NCBI GenBank assembly: GCA_022774505.1 | Contig: JALFLW010000077.1 | Span: 1-51,406 of the forward strand | Length of the DNA: 51,406 nt | DNA from: Lachnospiraceae bacterium | GTDB lineage: Bacteria > Bacillota > Clostridia > Lachnospirales > Lachnospiraceae | Direction: 5' to 3' | In this document: positions 8,120 through 17,622 of the stretch, piece after piece | How positions within the stretch are numbered: the first letter of the stretch is position 1 | How the letters are laid out: every line of letters begins with the position of its first letter | Position numbers and translations under genes: made by a program | The notes under the pieces: generated by a model | Seen by the model: the letters and a program-made list of their open reading frames with translations, nothing else | Told to the model about the DNA's origin: nothing | Database searches by the model: none

Positions 8120-9808
8120 TCATGCTCTTAATTTCTCTTTTGCTTTTTGGGCCATCTGTTTCATCTCTGCAGCACTCTCCCTGACAGAATCCGTAATCTC
8201 TACACCGCCCAGGATCCTTGCAAGCTCTCCACCGGATTGCTCTGTATCAAGCAGACGTATATCAGTAGATGTATGTCCCTGTCTGCTATTCTTTTCAATG
8301 AGATAATGAGCATCTGCCATTGCAGCGATCTGTGCCAGATGAGAAATACATATTACCTGATGGGTCATGCCTATATAAGCCATCTTCTCCGCAACCATCT
8401 GAGCTGTCCTTCCGCTGATACCCACATCGATCTCATCAAATATCAGTGTCGGGATCTCATCATGCTGTGCCAGCACCGCTTTTACTGCCAGCATGATCCT
8501 GGAAAGCTCTCCGCCGGAAGCTGCTTCTCCGATCGGCTTCATATCCATCCCCGGATTCGTAGAGAGCATAAATTCAACCTCATCCTGTCCGAAACTGTTC
8601 ATCTTATCTAACGGCCGCACAGCAATCTCAAACTGTACCTGTAGAAAATTCAATTCCCGGAGTGCCTTTACGATCTCTTTTTCCAGACGCTGACTGACCT
8701 TTTTTCTGATCGCAGTAATCTCTCCGGCAAGCTGTTGCAGCTGTTCTTCCTGACGTGCCATCCTTCTCTGGAGCGTGGAACGATACTCCTCATACTCCTC
8801 GTACTGCTCAAGCTTCTCCTGAAGCTTCTTTGCGTACTCCTGCACCTGTTCCGTCGTAGCTCCGTATTTTGCTTTCAGACTACGGACCAGATTTAATCTG
8901 TTTTCCACCTGCTCAAGCTGCTCTGTTCCCGTATCAAATTCACTCATATAATCAGAAATATCCCGGTTAAAATCGGTAAGCAGTGAATCAATTTCCGATA
9001 ACTGACCGCAAAACTCCTCCATCTGCGGACTAAACTCCGACAATTTATGTAAAATACGAAGGCTTTGTCCCAGCTGCTCCGCTGCCGTAGCATTTCCATC
9101 TGCCGTCATGGCATAGATCGCACCAAGTCCTTCTGCTATATCTGATGCGTTGGACAATTCCTTGTACTGTCCGGCAAGCTCCTCTTCCTCTCCCGGGATC
9201 AATTCTGCCTGCTCGATCTCCTCTAATTCATATTTCATAAAGGATATCTCCCTGAGTCTCTCCTCCTCCGGGATCTCCTGCTGCTCTAATTCCCTCTGCA
9301 GCTTCTGATATTCTTTATAGCCCTGTGCCATTTCAGAGAGTCTGTCTCCCATCTCCTCTCTGGCATAGCGGTCAACGATCTCCAGATGCTTTGCACTATG
9401 AAGCAGAGACTGCTGTTCATTCTGGCCATGAATATCGATCATAACATCCGCGATCCGGCGTATCATTGCCAACGTCACTGTCTCCCCATTGATCCTGTTA
9501 ATACTGCGTCCGGCCATGATCTTGCGGGAGATCAATATCTCATCCCCCTCCATGGAAATCCCCATCTCCTCCACGAGTGCCCTCTGATGAGGATCCTGTG
9601 CCCGGAAAGTCAGCTCGACCAATGCATGATCGGCCCCCTTTCGTATCACATCCCTCGGACTTTTCTGTCCAAGAGCAAGATTGATCGAACCGATAATAAT
9701 GGACTTACCTGCGCCGGTCTCTCCGGTCAATACATTAAGCTGATCAGAAAAATCAACCTCCACCTCATCAATAATGGCCAGATTTTTAACATGTAAATTT
9801 ACTAACAC
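8120..9808 (-). CDS. recN: DNA repair protein RecN
   Basis: 562 residues, typical length. RecN is an SMC-like ATPase that gathers broken DNA ends for recombination repair. The N-terminal Walker A motif GETGAGKS is at residues 29-36. A long coiled coil rich in Glu and Gln fills about 150-390. The C-terminal half carries the ABC signature SGGELSRIMLAVKAVL and Walker B TLIFDEIDVGISG. The start is GTG 9808, with AAGGAG 6 bases upstream. In related genomes argR usually precedes recN and spoIVB follows; here only spoIVB is kept, and a giant surface-protein gene lies upstream. Confidence 0.96.
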   Translation of the reverse strand: MLVNLHVKNLAIIDEVEVDFSDQLNVLTGETGAGKSIIIGSINLALGQKSPRDVIRKGADHALVELTFRAQDPHQRALVEEMGISMEGDEILISRKIMAGRSINRINGETVTLAMIRRIADVMIDIHGQNEQQSLLHSAKHLEIVDRYAREEMGDRLSEMAQGYKEYQKLQRELEQQEIPEEERLREISFMKYELEEIEQAELIPGEEEELAGQYKELSNASDIAEGLGAIYAMTADGNATAAEQLGQSLRILHKLSEFSPQMEEFCGQLSEIDSLLTDFNRDISDYMSEFDTGTEQLEQVENRLNLVRSLKAKYGATTEQVQEYAKKLQEKLEQYEEYEEYRSTLQRRMARQEEQLQQLAGEITAIRKKVSQRLEKEIVKALRELNFLQVQFEIAVRPLDKMNSFGQDEVEFMLSTNPGMDMKPIGEAASGGELSRIMLAVKAVLAQHDEIPTLIFDEIDVGISGRTAQMVAEKMAYIGMTHQVICISHLAQIAAMADAHYLIEKNSRQGHTSTDIRLLDTEQSGGELARILGGVEITDSVRESAAEMKQMAQKAKEKLRA

Positions 9809-9858
9809 CGCCTACTCCTTTCTGACAGAGCTTTCACTTCCCCACCCTTCAATAAAAA

Positions 9859-9903
9859 AGGGCAAAACCAGCGTTTTGCCCTCCAAGAATTGCTTCGCAA
9901 TTC
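9859..9903 (-). repeat. Hairpin repeat, copy 1 (terminator-like)
   Basis: AGGGCAAAAC (9859-9868) pairs perfectly with GTTTTGCCCT (9873-9882) and is followed by CCAAGAATTGC. A second hairpin, GAATTGC-TTC-GCAATTC, spans 9887-9903. Read on the minus strand, the stem is followed by a T-run, so it can act as a terminator ahead of recN. The same stem plus the same 11 bases recurs at 50591-50629. Confidence 0.7.
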
Positions 9904-9966
9904 TCGTTGGCTTCTCTCTACGCTACGAGCATTTTCCTATACACTAAAAAAGTATAACATAAACAA

Positions 9967-10000
9967 AACATCCGTTCAAGACTTTTCTCGAACGGATGTT
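9967..10000 (-). terminator. Terminator of the 1651-residue Ig-repeat protein gene
   Basis: AACATCCGTTC (9967-9977) pairs perfectly over 11 bp with GAACGGATGTT (9990-10000). On the minus strand it is followed by TTTTGTTT. It sits about 20 bases behind the stop at 10020. Confidence 0.85.
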
Positions 10001-10019
10001 CTTTTTTCTTTTAGACTCT

Positions 10020-13000
10020 TTAATTTAATTTGGTGATCGTCACACGACATGCCACCTTGCAGCCATTTACAGTAGCATAAATATATGTGGTTCCCACACT
10101 TCTTCCGACAACCTTTCCATTCTGGACAGTTGCCACTCTGGAGTTTGATGAATACCAGACAGGTGTCTGTGTCGTGCCTTCCACACTTAATGTCTCTGTA
10201 TCATACTGGCGCATCGTCAGGCTGCTCCTGTTCATCGCCACAACATTTACTGTTACGGTCGATGTCACTCCACCATCCGACATGATCGTGATCGTACAGC
10301 TTCCTGTCCCTGTTGCTGTCACCTTTCCGGCTGATGATACCTTGGCCACTCTTCTGTTATCAGAAGCAAATTTGATATTGTCTGATGAATTATTTGGCAG
10401 TACGGTATAGGATAACCGGGCCGAATCTCCCTGTTTCATAGTCATCTCTGACTGTGCAACTACAATACTTGTCGCCGGAACTTTCTCAGTTACCTTGACC
10501 ACACATACCGCCTTTTTATTACTTCCATCCTTCGTAACAGCTGTAATCCTTGTCTCACCCTCTGCAATACCTCTGACAGTTCCATTATTCTCAACTCTGG
10601 CTATCGCTGTATCTGCTGATTTCCAGGTCACACCATGCAATGTCGTATTCTTTGGTTTCATCGTCACATGAAGCTTCCTTGTCCCTCCGACATAGCATAC
10701 CGCATAATCCGGAACAATTCTTATGGATTTTGCTCTCTGGATCACCCGTACACGGCAATTTGCTTTCACCTTCAATCTGTCACGGGACACTGCTGAGATC
10801 ACAGTGCTTCCTGCCTTCTTTGCTTTAATCTTTCCGCTTTGATTCACGGTAGCGATCTTCTTACGGGAAGTTTTCCAGCGAACTGCAGGTGTCTTTGTAT
10901 TATTGGACCATATCTTGACCTTCATGCGATATGTGGAACCAACCCCCATCCGTATTCCGGTCTTTGCCAGCTTCACGGTTGTCCGCAGAGTTGCTACTTT
11001 GACCGTACATTTTGCTGTTACATTATACTTTGTCAATGTACATGATATCGTACATTTTCCTTTCTTTAATCCTGTAACCTTACCACTTTTGCTTACCTTT
11101 GCCACAGATGTATTCGAACTCTTCCAGGATGCCGTGGAATCGGCCTCTGAAGGTACGATAACCTTTGAGATCGTAAAGCTTTTGCCTACAGCAATCTCTC
11201 TCGTTGACGGTTTCAGTGTAAGCGTCACGCCCTCTATAACTGTCACATTACAATATACGACGATCTTTCCCTCTTCCGACTGACAGATGATCGTAGTATT
11301 TCCTTTTTTCACAGCTGTTACAAGACCCTTTTCATCCACTGTGGCAATGTCCGGATCTGCTGACTGATATGTGACATTCTGATTCGTTGCATCTGCCGGT
11401 GTAAATACTGCCGTGATCTGGAATGTTGACCCGGTTTCTACCTCCTGGGAGGTCGGTGTAACATTAAAACTGATCACATTGACATAGGCTTTTAACACCT
11501 TAACATTACAAACCGCAATGATATTTCCCTCATCCGACTGGCAGATGATCGTTGTCTCACCTACTGCCACACCGGTTACAAGACCATTTTCATCAACCGT
11601 GGCGATCTTCTCATCAGAGCTGGTATATTTCACCTTCTGGTTCGTTGCATCTGCCGGGGTAAATACCGGTGTGATATAGAACGTAGATCCCACTCTTACT
11701 TCCTGCTCCTTTGGCTCCACAGTGAAGTCCTGAACCGGAACTCTCGGAGGAATGACTGTAACTGTACAGGTTTCTACCATGTTCCCATCCTCGGAACGTC
11801 CAATGATCACTGCGGATCCTTCTTCTACACCTGTCACAACGCCATTTTCATCCACTGTCGCTACCGTCTTATCCGAACTGTAATAATGAACCTTTTGATT
11901 CGTTGTATCTGCCGGGGTAAATACCGGAACGATCTGATAATTATCTCCTTTATGCAGGTCCTTGTGCTCCGGTGTCAATTTGTAACTCTCCGCCTTTACT
12001 ATGGCACTTTCAACCTTGATCTTACAATAGATCGGATTCCATACCGTTCCTGTGATCGGATCACGGTATACCGCTCCGATCGATACCGTTCCCTCTGCCA
12101 CTGCAGTAACCTGACCGTTTTTATCTACGGTTGCAATGCTTTCATCTGTTGAGGACCAGCTTAAGTTTTGATAGGTTGCCGTCACCGGCTCAAAAACACC
12201 CTCGATCTGGAGCGTTTCTCCTACATGCATGGTAGCTTCTGAAGGCTTCAAAGTAATATTTTCTGCAGGAACATCCTGACTGATTACTTTAACCGTACAG
12301 GTAACAGCCCCGACAATCCCTAGATCCTCCGGTACACAAGTGATCCATGCCACCTCACCGGCTTTGATTCCCGTAATATTACCATCCTCATCCACTGTTA
12401 CCGCATTGGTATTCGTCGATGTCCATGACACCTTTGTATTGACATGATCAGAAGGATCAAAGATCAATGCATTTTTCAGGGAAACTGTATCCCCCTCCTT
12501 TACCTCATACACATTCTGCGTAAAAGATACTGATTTCAGGCGGTTTCTGACATGCACCTTAATAATCTTAAATACGGTTCCGTTCGCAACTGTGATATTG
12601 GCATCACCAGGAGCTACTGCCGTAATGGTTCCGCCCTCTACACGGGCAATATCCTCACTATCCGTATTCCACAGAAGTGTTGTATCTGTGGCATCCTCCG
12701 GCACGATCGTTGTATTGACTGTATACTGATCACCGGCGATCATTTCAATCTCTTCTACATCCGTGATAATATCCGTTACCGGATTTTTCTTGATATTGAT
12801 ACAGCATCTTGCTACGAGATTGTAGGGATTAAATACAGGTTCTACTGAAATCCATACGGTATCTTCCTTTAAAAGAGTAACAACACCATTCTGGTCTACC
12901 GTTGCAACGGAAGGATCACTGGTGGTCCATTTTAATTGTGTATTCGTCGCATTCGATGGTGCATATTTCGCTTTCAGGAATACAAAACCTGCCGACAGGA

Positions 13001-14975
13001 AAGTATCCAGATTTTCGCCCTGCTCAATACTCAATTCGCTGATGGCTGCTGTTACCGTCACACGGCATGTTGCATATACATTGTTATCTTTATTTAATAC
13101 TGTAATAGTCGTAGACCCTGTCTTTGTACCTGCTGTCAGCTTTGCTTTTGTATTTCCCTGCTGAGGCTCTACCTTGACCATCTCAGGATCTGCCGAGATC
13201 CATGTAAGATTCTGGGAACCGGTCAGACCGGAATCAAGATAATCAACACTCCCGACTTCCATCTCTAATTCAGTGCGGTCCAGAGGGATCGTTGTCGCAG
13301 AGGTCGTTACATATATCTTACAGCTTGCCACATGTGTTACCGCCTGATCATCTGTCCAGTACAGCTTAACAATAACCGGATTATCCGGAGTAGTCTCCTT
13401 CTTTGCCGTTACCGTTGCATATTGTGCATTGGAACTCATGGATATATATGTCTCGCTCTCATCACTTGACTCCCAGCGGAATGAATTTGAGTCCGTATAA
13501 ACTCCTGAGCCGATAATACCTGTCAGATCTAAGGTAGATCCTACTGCCATTGTCGCATTCGTAACATTCAGCGAAAAGCTGTCTGTCACATTGATCCTGA
13601 CAGTTATCTCCTGCCCCTGACTGATTCCCGGCAGAGACTCTGAAGGAAGTCTGTTGCATCTCACCTTAAATACGGCAGTACCTTTTGCGGCTCCTGTCAT
13701 GATCCACTTATCATAATCCGCAGTAATCCAGTTTCCTGAATTGTTCTCTACCGATATACTAAAGTTATTTTTTAATGAAGCCCGGGAAATATTGAAAGCT
13801 TCTGACAGATCATAGCTTCCGCCAATATTCACCGTAACATCTTTATCCTCAAACTTGCCATTTACATCGGCATTAAAGTAGGATGGCCCGCACCCCAGGA
13901 AAATACTGGAATCCTGTGCCGTTTCAAAATCCGTATAAGTACCCTTGACATAGAACATAACAACATACTGTCCCGCCTTGGCATCCATACGGAATGTATT
14001 TGAAGTACTGTCATAGATAAGCGTTGCATCATCACCATTACTTCCCGTATTTCCCAGGGAATCTCTTACCAGAGTCCTTTTTGTACCACTTCTCTTTGCA
14101 ATGACCCATGTCACCTTGTCCAGGATTCCTTCCAGTGGATTTGAAGAGAACAATGCCGGGATCCATATCTTATCATTATCCTCCATGGTAACGATACTGC
14201 TGCTATTATCTAAGCGGTTACCCGTAGAACCATCCTTTCGGATCTCCGGACGGACATATACTTCAATGGAATCATTATATTCGTTTTTTCCATCATTATA
14301 GGTGACAGACAATTGTGTATGACCTGCACCTACCGCCATTACTAAAGGTTCCGCTGCCTGGCTGCTGACACGGAGAACGTCCTCATTATTACTGCTCCAC
14401 ACCGCATTCCGGCTTGTTGCATCACCAAAGATCAGATTCAGCTTCCCCGTATCTGTCTTGGCATTTTTTCCCAGATATAATGTCTGATTATAATCAATGA
14501 CAAGAGAACGTCTCGCATCCGTGCTATGGATCTTGGTCATTTTAGCTGGAGCACCTGATGCCAGAAATTCGTTGATAGAAAATACAACATCAATAGAAAC
14601 ATTACGTGTTTCCATACTGCCATCATTATGGGTAATTGTACAGGTCAGGCCGACTTTACCTGTGTTTTGAACAGAAACACTTACCTGACGCTGATTTGCC
14701 GTAGCCGGATCCACTGTCAATATATCTGTATTGGCACTTGTCCAGGAACAGACATCCCCTGCTGCATAATCTGACAATCCAAAGGTCGCTGTGGCACGAC
14801 GCAGTTCATACGTCCCATTTACCGGATTACCCTCATCATCAATGATGTCATAATTGGCAGCCAGTGATGACCGGTTCATCCGATATCCGGTGATACCGAG
14901 AAAAACGCAAAAAAACAGGAGTACTATTCCCAGTATACATATCACTTTTTTCTTTGTACGGACTTGTTTTATCAT
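10020..14975 (-). CDS. Giant cell-surface protein with about 13 or more bacterial Ig-like (Big_2) repeats
   Basis: 1651 residues. A basic N-terminus and one hydrophobic helix (VICILGIVLLFFCVFLGITG) form a signal or membrane anchor. After about 500 residues of less regular beta-rich sequence, at least 13 Big_2 domains of 85-90 residues follow. Each shows the pattern VGxT...FxPxDATNQxVxYxSSDxxIATVDENGxVTGVxxG, and each usually ends in TV-strand CxVxV. There is no LPXTG or S-layer motif at the C-terminus (VTITKLN), so the N-terminal helix probably anchors it. The likely role is adhesion or a wall scaffold; this is inference. The start at 14975 has AAGGA just upstream. The gene sits inside an otherwise conserved housekeeping block, between yebC and recN. 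Confidence 0.9.
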   Translation of the reverse strand: MIKQVRTKKKVICILGIVLLFFCVFLGITGYRMNRSSLAANYDIIDDEGNPVNGTYELRRATATFGLSDYAAGDVCSWTSANTDILTVDPATANQRQVSVSVQNTGKVGLTCTITHNDGSMETRNVSIDVVFSINEFLASGAPAKMTKIHSTDARRSLVIDYNQTLYLGKNAKTDTGKLNLIFGDATSRNAVWSSNNEDVLRVSSQAAEPLVMAVGAGHTQLSVTYNDGKNEYNDSIEVYVRPEIRKDGSTGNRLDNSSSIVTMEDNDKIWIPALFSSNPLEGILDKVTWVIAKRSGTKRTLVRDSLGNTGSNGDDATLIYDSTSNTFRMDAKAGQYVVMFYVKGTYTDFETAQDSSIFLGCGPSYFNADVNGKFEDKDVTVNIGGSYDLSEAFNISRASLKNNFSISVENNSGNWITADYDKWIMTGAAKGTAVFKVRCNRLPSESLPGISQGQEITVRINVTDSFSLNVTNATMAVGSTLDLTGIIGSGVYTDSNSFRWESSDESETYISMSSNAQYATVTAKKETTPDNPVIVKLYWTDDQAVTHVASCKIYVTTSATTIPLDRTELEMEVGSVDYLDSGLTGSQNLTWISADPEMVKVEPQQGNTKAKLTAGTKTGSTTITVLNKDNNVYATCRVTVTAAISELSIEQGENLDTFLSAGFVFLKAKYAPSNATNTQLKWTTSDPSVATVDQNGVVTLLKEDTVWISVEPVFNPYNLVARCCINIKKNPVTDIITDVEEIEMIAGDQYTVNTTIVPEDATDTTLLWNTDSEDIARVEGGTITAVAPGDANITVANGTVFKIIKVHVRNRLKSVSFTQNVYEVKEGDTVSLKNALIFDPSDHVNTKVSWTSTNTNAVTVDEDGNITGIKAGEVAWITCVPEDLGIVGAVTCTVKVISQDVPAENITLKPSEATMHVGETLQIEGVFEPVTATYQNLSWSSTDESIATVDKNGQVTAVAEGTVSIGAVYRDPITGTVWNPIYCKIKVESAIVKAESYKLTPEHKDLHKGDNYQIVPVFTPADTTNQKVHYYSSDKTVATVDENGVVTGVEEGSAVIIGRSEDGNMVETCTVTVIPPRVPVQDFTVEPKEQEVRVGSTFYITPVFTPADATNQKVKYTSSDEKIATVDENGLVTGVAVGETTIICQSDEGNIIAVCNVKVLKAYVNVISFNVTPTSQEVETGSTFQITAVFTPADATNQNVTYQSADPDIATVDEKGLVTAVKKGNTTIICQSEEGKIVVYCNVTVIEGVTLTLKPSTREIAVGKSFTISKVIVPSEADSTASWKSSNTSVAKVSKSGKVTGLKKGKCTISCTLTKYNVTAKCTVKVATLRTTVKLAKTGIRMGVGSTYRMKVKIWSNNTKTPAVRWKTSRKKIATVNQSGKIKAKKAGSTVISAVSRDRLKVKANCRVRVIQRAKSIRIVPDYAVCYVGGTRKLHVTMKPKNTTLHGVTWKSADTAIARVENNGTVRGIAEGETRITAVTKDGSNKKAVCVVKVTEKVPATSIVVAQSEMTMKQGDSARLSYTVLPNNSSDNIKFASDNRRVAKVSSAGKVTATGTGSCTITIMSDGGVTSTVTVNVVAMNRSSLTMRQYDTETLSVEGTTQTPVWYSSNSRVATVQNGKVVGRSVGTTYIYATVNGCKVACRVTITKLN

Positions 14976-15015
14976 TTCCTTCCCCCGTTCTCTGTCATGA
15001 AATTGTATCTGTTAC

Positions 15016-15759
15016 TTATTCATCCCAGTTATGGTATACATTCTGCACATCATCATCCTCATCAAGAAGATCTAATGTTCTCTGCAGCTGTTTGATATCA
15101 TTTTCGTCTGTCAATGTAACATAAGTCTGTGGCAGCATTGTGACTTCCGCACTCGCCATTGGGATTTTTTCTGCTTCAACAGCTTCTCTGACTGCACTGA
15201 AATCCTCCGGAAGTGTAATCACCTCATAGCTGTCTTCCTCCTCCGAGAAATCCTCTGCACCTGCATCCAGTACAAGCATCATCAGATCATCTGCACTCAT
15301 GGTGATATCTGCATCTTCCAGCTCTTCCTTAGAAAGGATGATCTGTCCCTTTTCATCGAACATATAGGAAACACAGCCCTGTGTTCCGACACTTCCGCTT
15401 CCCTTCGTAAATGCATTTCTTACATTGCTGGCTGTACGATTTTTGTTGTCTGTCAATGCTTTAACGATGATCGCTGTACCGCTTGGACCATATCCCTCGT
15501 ATGTAACCTCCTCATAATTTACGGAAGCAGCATCTCCGGCGGCCTTCTTGATTCCTCTCTCGATCGTATCATTTGGCATATTATTTGCTTTTGCCTTTGC
15601 GATCACATCACGCAGTCTGCTGTTATTGGCAGGATCTGCTCCTCCCTCCTTAACGGCAACGGCGATCTCTCGTCCAAGGATGGTAAAAACCTTTCCTTTC
15701 GCTGCATCGTTTTTCTCCTTCTTATGCTTGATGTTGGCAAATTTTGAATGTCCTGACAT
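15016..15759 (-). CDS. yebC: YebC/PmpR family regulator / translation factor
   Basis: 247 residues, full length. The hallmark N-terminus [14 protein letters not shown] is present, followed by [15 protein letters not shown] and the [14 protein letters not shown] segment of the second domain. The family was named as transcriptional regulators; more recent work links some members to relief of ribosome stalling. It acts in the cytoplasm. It lies 40 bases upstream of the giant Ig-repeat gene on the same strand and 128 bases downstream of nadK. This position is not the usual one in the nadK-argR-recN block. Confidence 0.95.
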   Translation of the reverse strand: MSGHSKFANIKHKKEKNDAAKGKVFTILGREIAVAVKEGGADPANNSRLRDVIAKAKANNMPNDTIERGIKKAAGDAASVNYEEVTYEGYGPSGTAIIVKALTDNKNRTASNVRNAFTKGSGSVGTQGCVSYMFDEKGQIILSKEELEDADITMSADDLMMLVLDAGAEDFSEEEDSYEVITLPEDFSAVREAVEAEKIPMASAEVTMLPQTYVTLTDENDIKQLQRTLDLLDEDDDVQNVYHNWDE

Positions 15760-15887
15760 AATAAAACTCTCCTTTTATCTTTCTCTTCGTTACAGAAATA
15801 TGTCCCGTAACTTATATATTTTATCACCTTTCACGTTTCCTGTCCATGGAACATTTTTACCGCTCCACGATCTGCCTGCAAAAGGGA

Positions 15888-16757
15888 TCAGTTACCATTT
15901 AATTTATCTCTCATTTTCTTGTAAAAGCTCAGGCCGGACAGCTTGATCAATCTCGTCTGATCCTCCGGCACACATATCTCCAGCCTTTCTCCCGTAGAAA
16001 GTCCTCTGACCGTCCTTCCGTCAACTACCAATACTGCTGTATCCTCCTGAAACTCCTTTGTCTGTCCCAGCTCCAGTACGATCCTGTCTCTCGCAGATAC
16101 CACCAGGCTTCTCTTGTTCAGTGAATGTGCACATATCGGTGTAATAACCGTGGCTTCCGTATCCGGTACCATAACAGGACCTCCCGCAGACAGATTGTAC
16201 CCGGTAGAACCGGTCGGCGTTGATATGATCAAACCGTCTGCACGATAGATATCGGCTAATTCATTATTTATATACACCTTGATCGTGATCAGACGACAGT
16301 CTCCCCGCTTGCTCAGTACCACGTCATTAAGTGCATAGCAGGCCTTTCCTCTTTCTGCGTCGCTTTGCGTCAGTCCGCACTGACGCAGCATAATCCTGTT
16401 TTCAATGGTATACTTATCTGCCAGCAGCAGATCAAGGGCATGTTCAAGATTCTGCTGTTCCACCTCTGTCAAAAATCCTACGGTTCCCATATTGATCCCC
16501 AGTATTGGCAGTCTGGAGTGAACGAGATCGATGGCAGCCTGGATCATTGTGCCATCGCCCCCCAATACCAGAGCACATTCTGTCTCCTCCGGAATCTTGT
16601 CCGCATCCGTATAATGAAGTATCCCCTCAGAAATGACCCTGCGGTTTTCCAAAATACAGCATTTTCCGCCTTTTTGCTCCAGATATTCCCGGATATATAC
16701 CGCTTTTTGATTGCTGTCCTCTTTGTCTCTGTTCGTGATCACACAAAAGCGTTTCAT
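15888..16757 (-). CDS. nadK: NAD kinase
   Basis: 289 residues. The enzyme phosphorylates NAD to NADP in the cytoplasm. Family motifs are clear: LGGDGTMIQAA near residue 65, GINMGTVGFLTEVE near 90, LNDVVLSKRG, and the diagnostic DGLIISTPTGSTGYNLSAGGP. Its ATG shares the ATGA overlap with the tlyA stop, so the two are translationally coupled. The order tlyA-nadK is conserved in Clostridia. The argR gene often found next is absent. Confidence 0.96.
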   Translation of the reverse strand: MKRFCVITNRDKEDSNQKAVYIREYLEQKGGKCCILENRRVISEGILHYTDADKIPEETECALVLGGDGTMIQAAIDLVHSRLPILGINMGTVGFLTEVEQQNLEHALDLLLADKYTIENRIMLRQCGLTQSDAERGKACYALNDVVLSKRGDCRLITIKVYINNELADIYRADGLIISTPTGSTGYNLSAGGPVMVPDTEATVITPICAHSLNKRSLVVSARDRIVLELGQTKEFQEDTAVLVVDGRTVRGLSTGERLEICVPEDQTRLIKLSGLSFYKKMRDKLNGN

Positions 16758-17614
16758 ACGTTTTCTCCATTTCCATTATCATGATCAAGCTTTCCGTGAG
16801 CCGCATCCACCGTCTCCCGTATCAAAGTTCCATATCGTGACAAGAAGTTTTCTTCCGATATTTCCTCTTTTTCTGTAGTTTGAGGAATATTTTGTATATA
16901 TAACAGATATTCAATATTTCCCTCCGGTCCCTTGATCGGCGAAAAGCTCAATTCCAGTATTTCAAAACCTATAGACAATACATACTGCATGATCTGTTCC
17001 AGCACTTCACGATGCACTTTGGGATCTCTGACAACACCTTTTTTCCCGACCTTTTCCCGGCCTGCTTCAAACTGAGGCTTGACCAGACATACTCCCTGCC
17101 CTTCCGGAGTAAGAAGAGCCTTAACCGGCTCAAGCACCTTTTTCAGCGAGATAAATGCCACATCCACAGAAAACAGTTCGATCGGATCGGCAATATCCTC
17201 CGGTGTCACATAACGGATATTTGTTTTTTCCATGGAAACTACCCGCTCATCCTGACGCAGCTTCCACGCCAGCTGATTTGTTCCCACATCTATGGCATAT
17301 ACTTTGGAAGCTCCGTTTTGCAGCATACAATCCGTAAAGCCGCCTGTAGAAGATCCCACATCCATGCATATCTTGTCCCGGATAGGTACCTGCCAGAGAT
17401 CAACTGCCTTTTCAAGTTTATATCCTCCACGGCTGACATATTTCATAGGATTTCCTTTGATCTCTATCGTCACATCTTCCTTGAAGGTGCTTCCTGCCTT
17501 GTCCTCTCTCTGGTCATTCACAAAGACATTCCCTGTCATAATGATCGCTTTCGCCTTTTCTCTGGACTCTGCCAGATTTCTCTTTACCAAAAGCACATCT
17601 AATCTTTCTTTCAC
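16754..17614 (-). CDS. tlyA: TlyA family rRNA 2'-O-methyltransferase
   Basis: 286 residues. An S4 RNA-binding domain occupies residues 1-65 (MKERLDVLLVKRNLAESREKA start). An FtsJ-like methyltransferase follows, with the SAM-binding segment CMDVGSSTGGFTDCML. VCLVKPQFEAGREKVGKKGV is the family's conserved later motif. Members methylate ribosomal RNA. The start is GTG 17614, with AGGTGG a few bases upstream, 8 bases after the dxs stop; it overlaps nadK by 4 bases. Confidence 0.94.
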   Translation of the reverse strand: MKERLDVLLVKRNLAESREKAKAIIMTGNVFVNDQREDKAGSTFKEDVTIEIKGNPMKYVSRGGYKLEKAVDLWQVPIRDKICMDVGSSTGGFTDCMLQNGASKVYAIDVGTNQLAWKLRQDERVVSMEKTNIRYVTPEDIADPIELFSVDVAFISLKKVLEPVKALLTPEGQGVCLVKPQFEAGREKVGKKGVVRDPKVHREVLEQIMQYVLSIGFEILELSFSPIKGPEGNIEYLLYIQNIPQTTEKEEISEENFLSRYGTLIRETVDAAHGKLDHDNGNGENV

Positions 17615-17622
17615 TCTGCCAC

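Noticed and set aside
10085..14301. Plus-strand frames inside the giant Ig-repeat gene
   Set aside because: Short, repetitive and antisense to a gene with clear domain periodicity.
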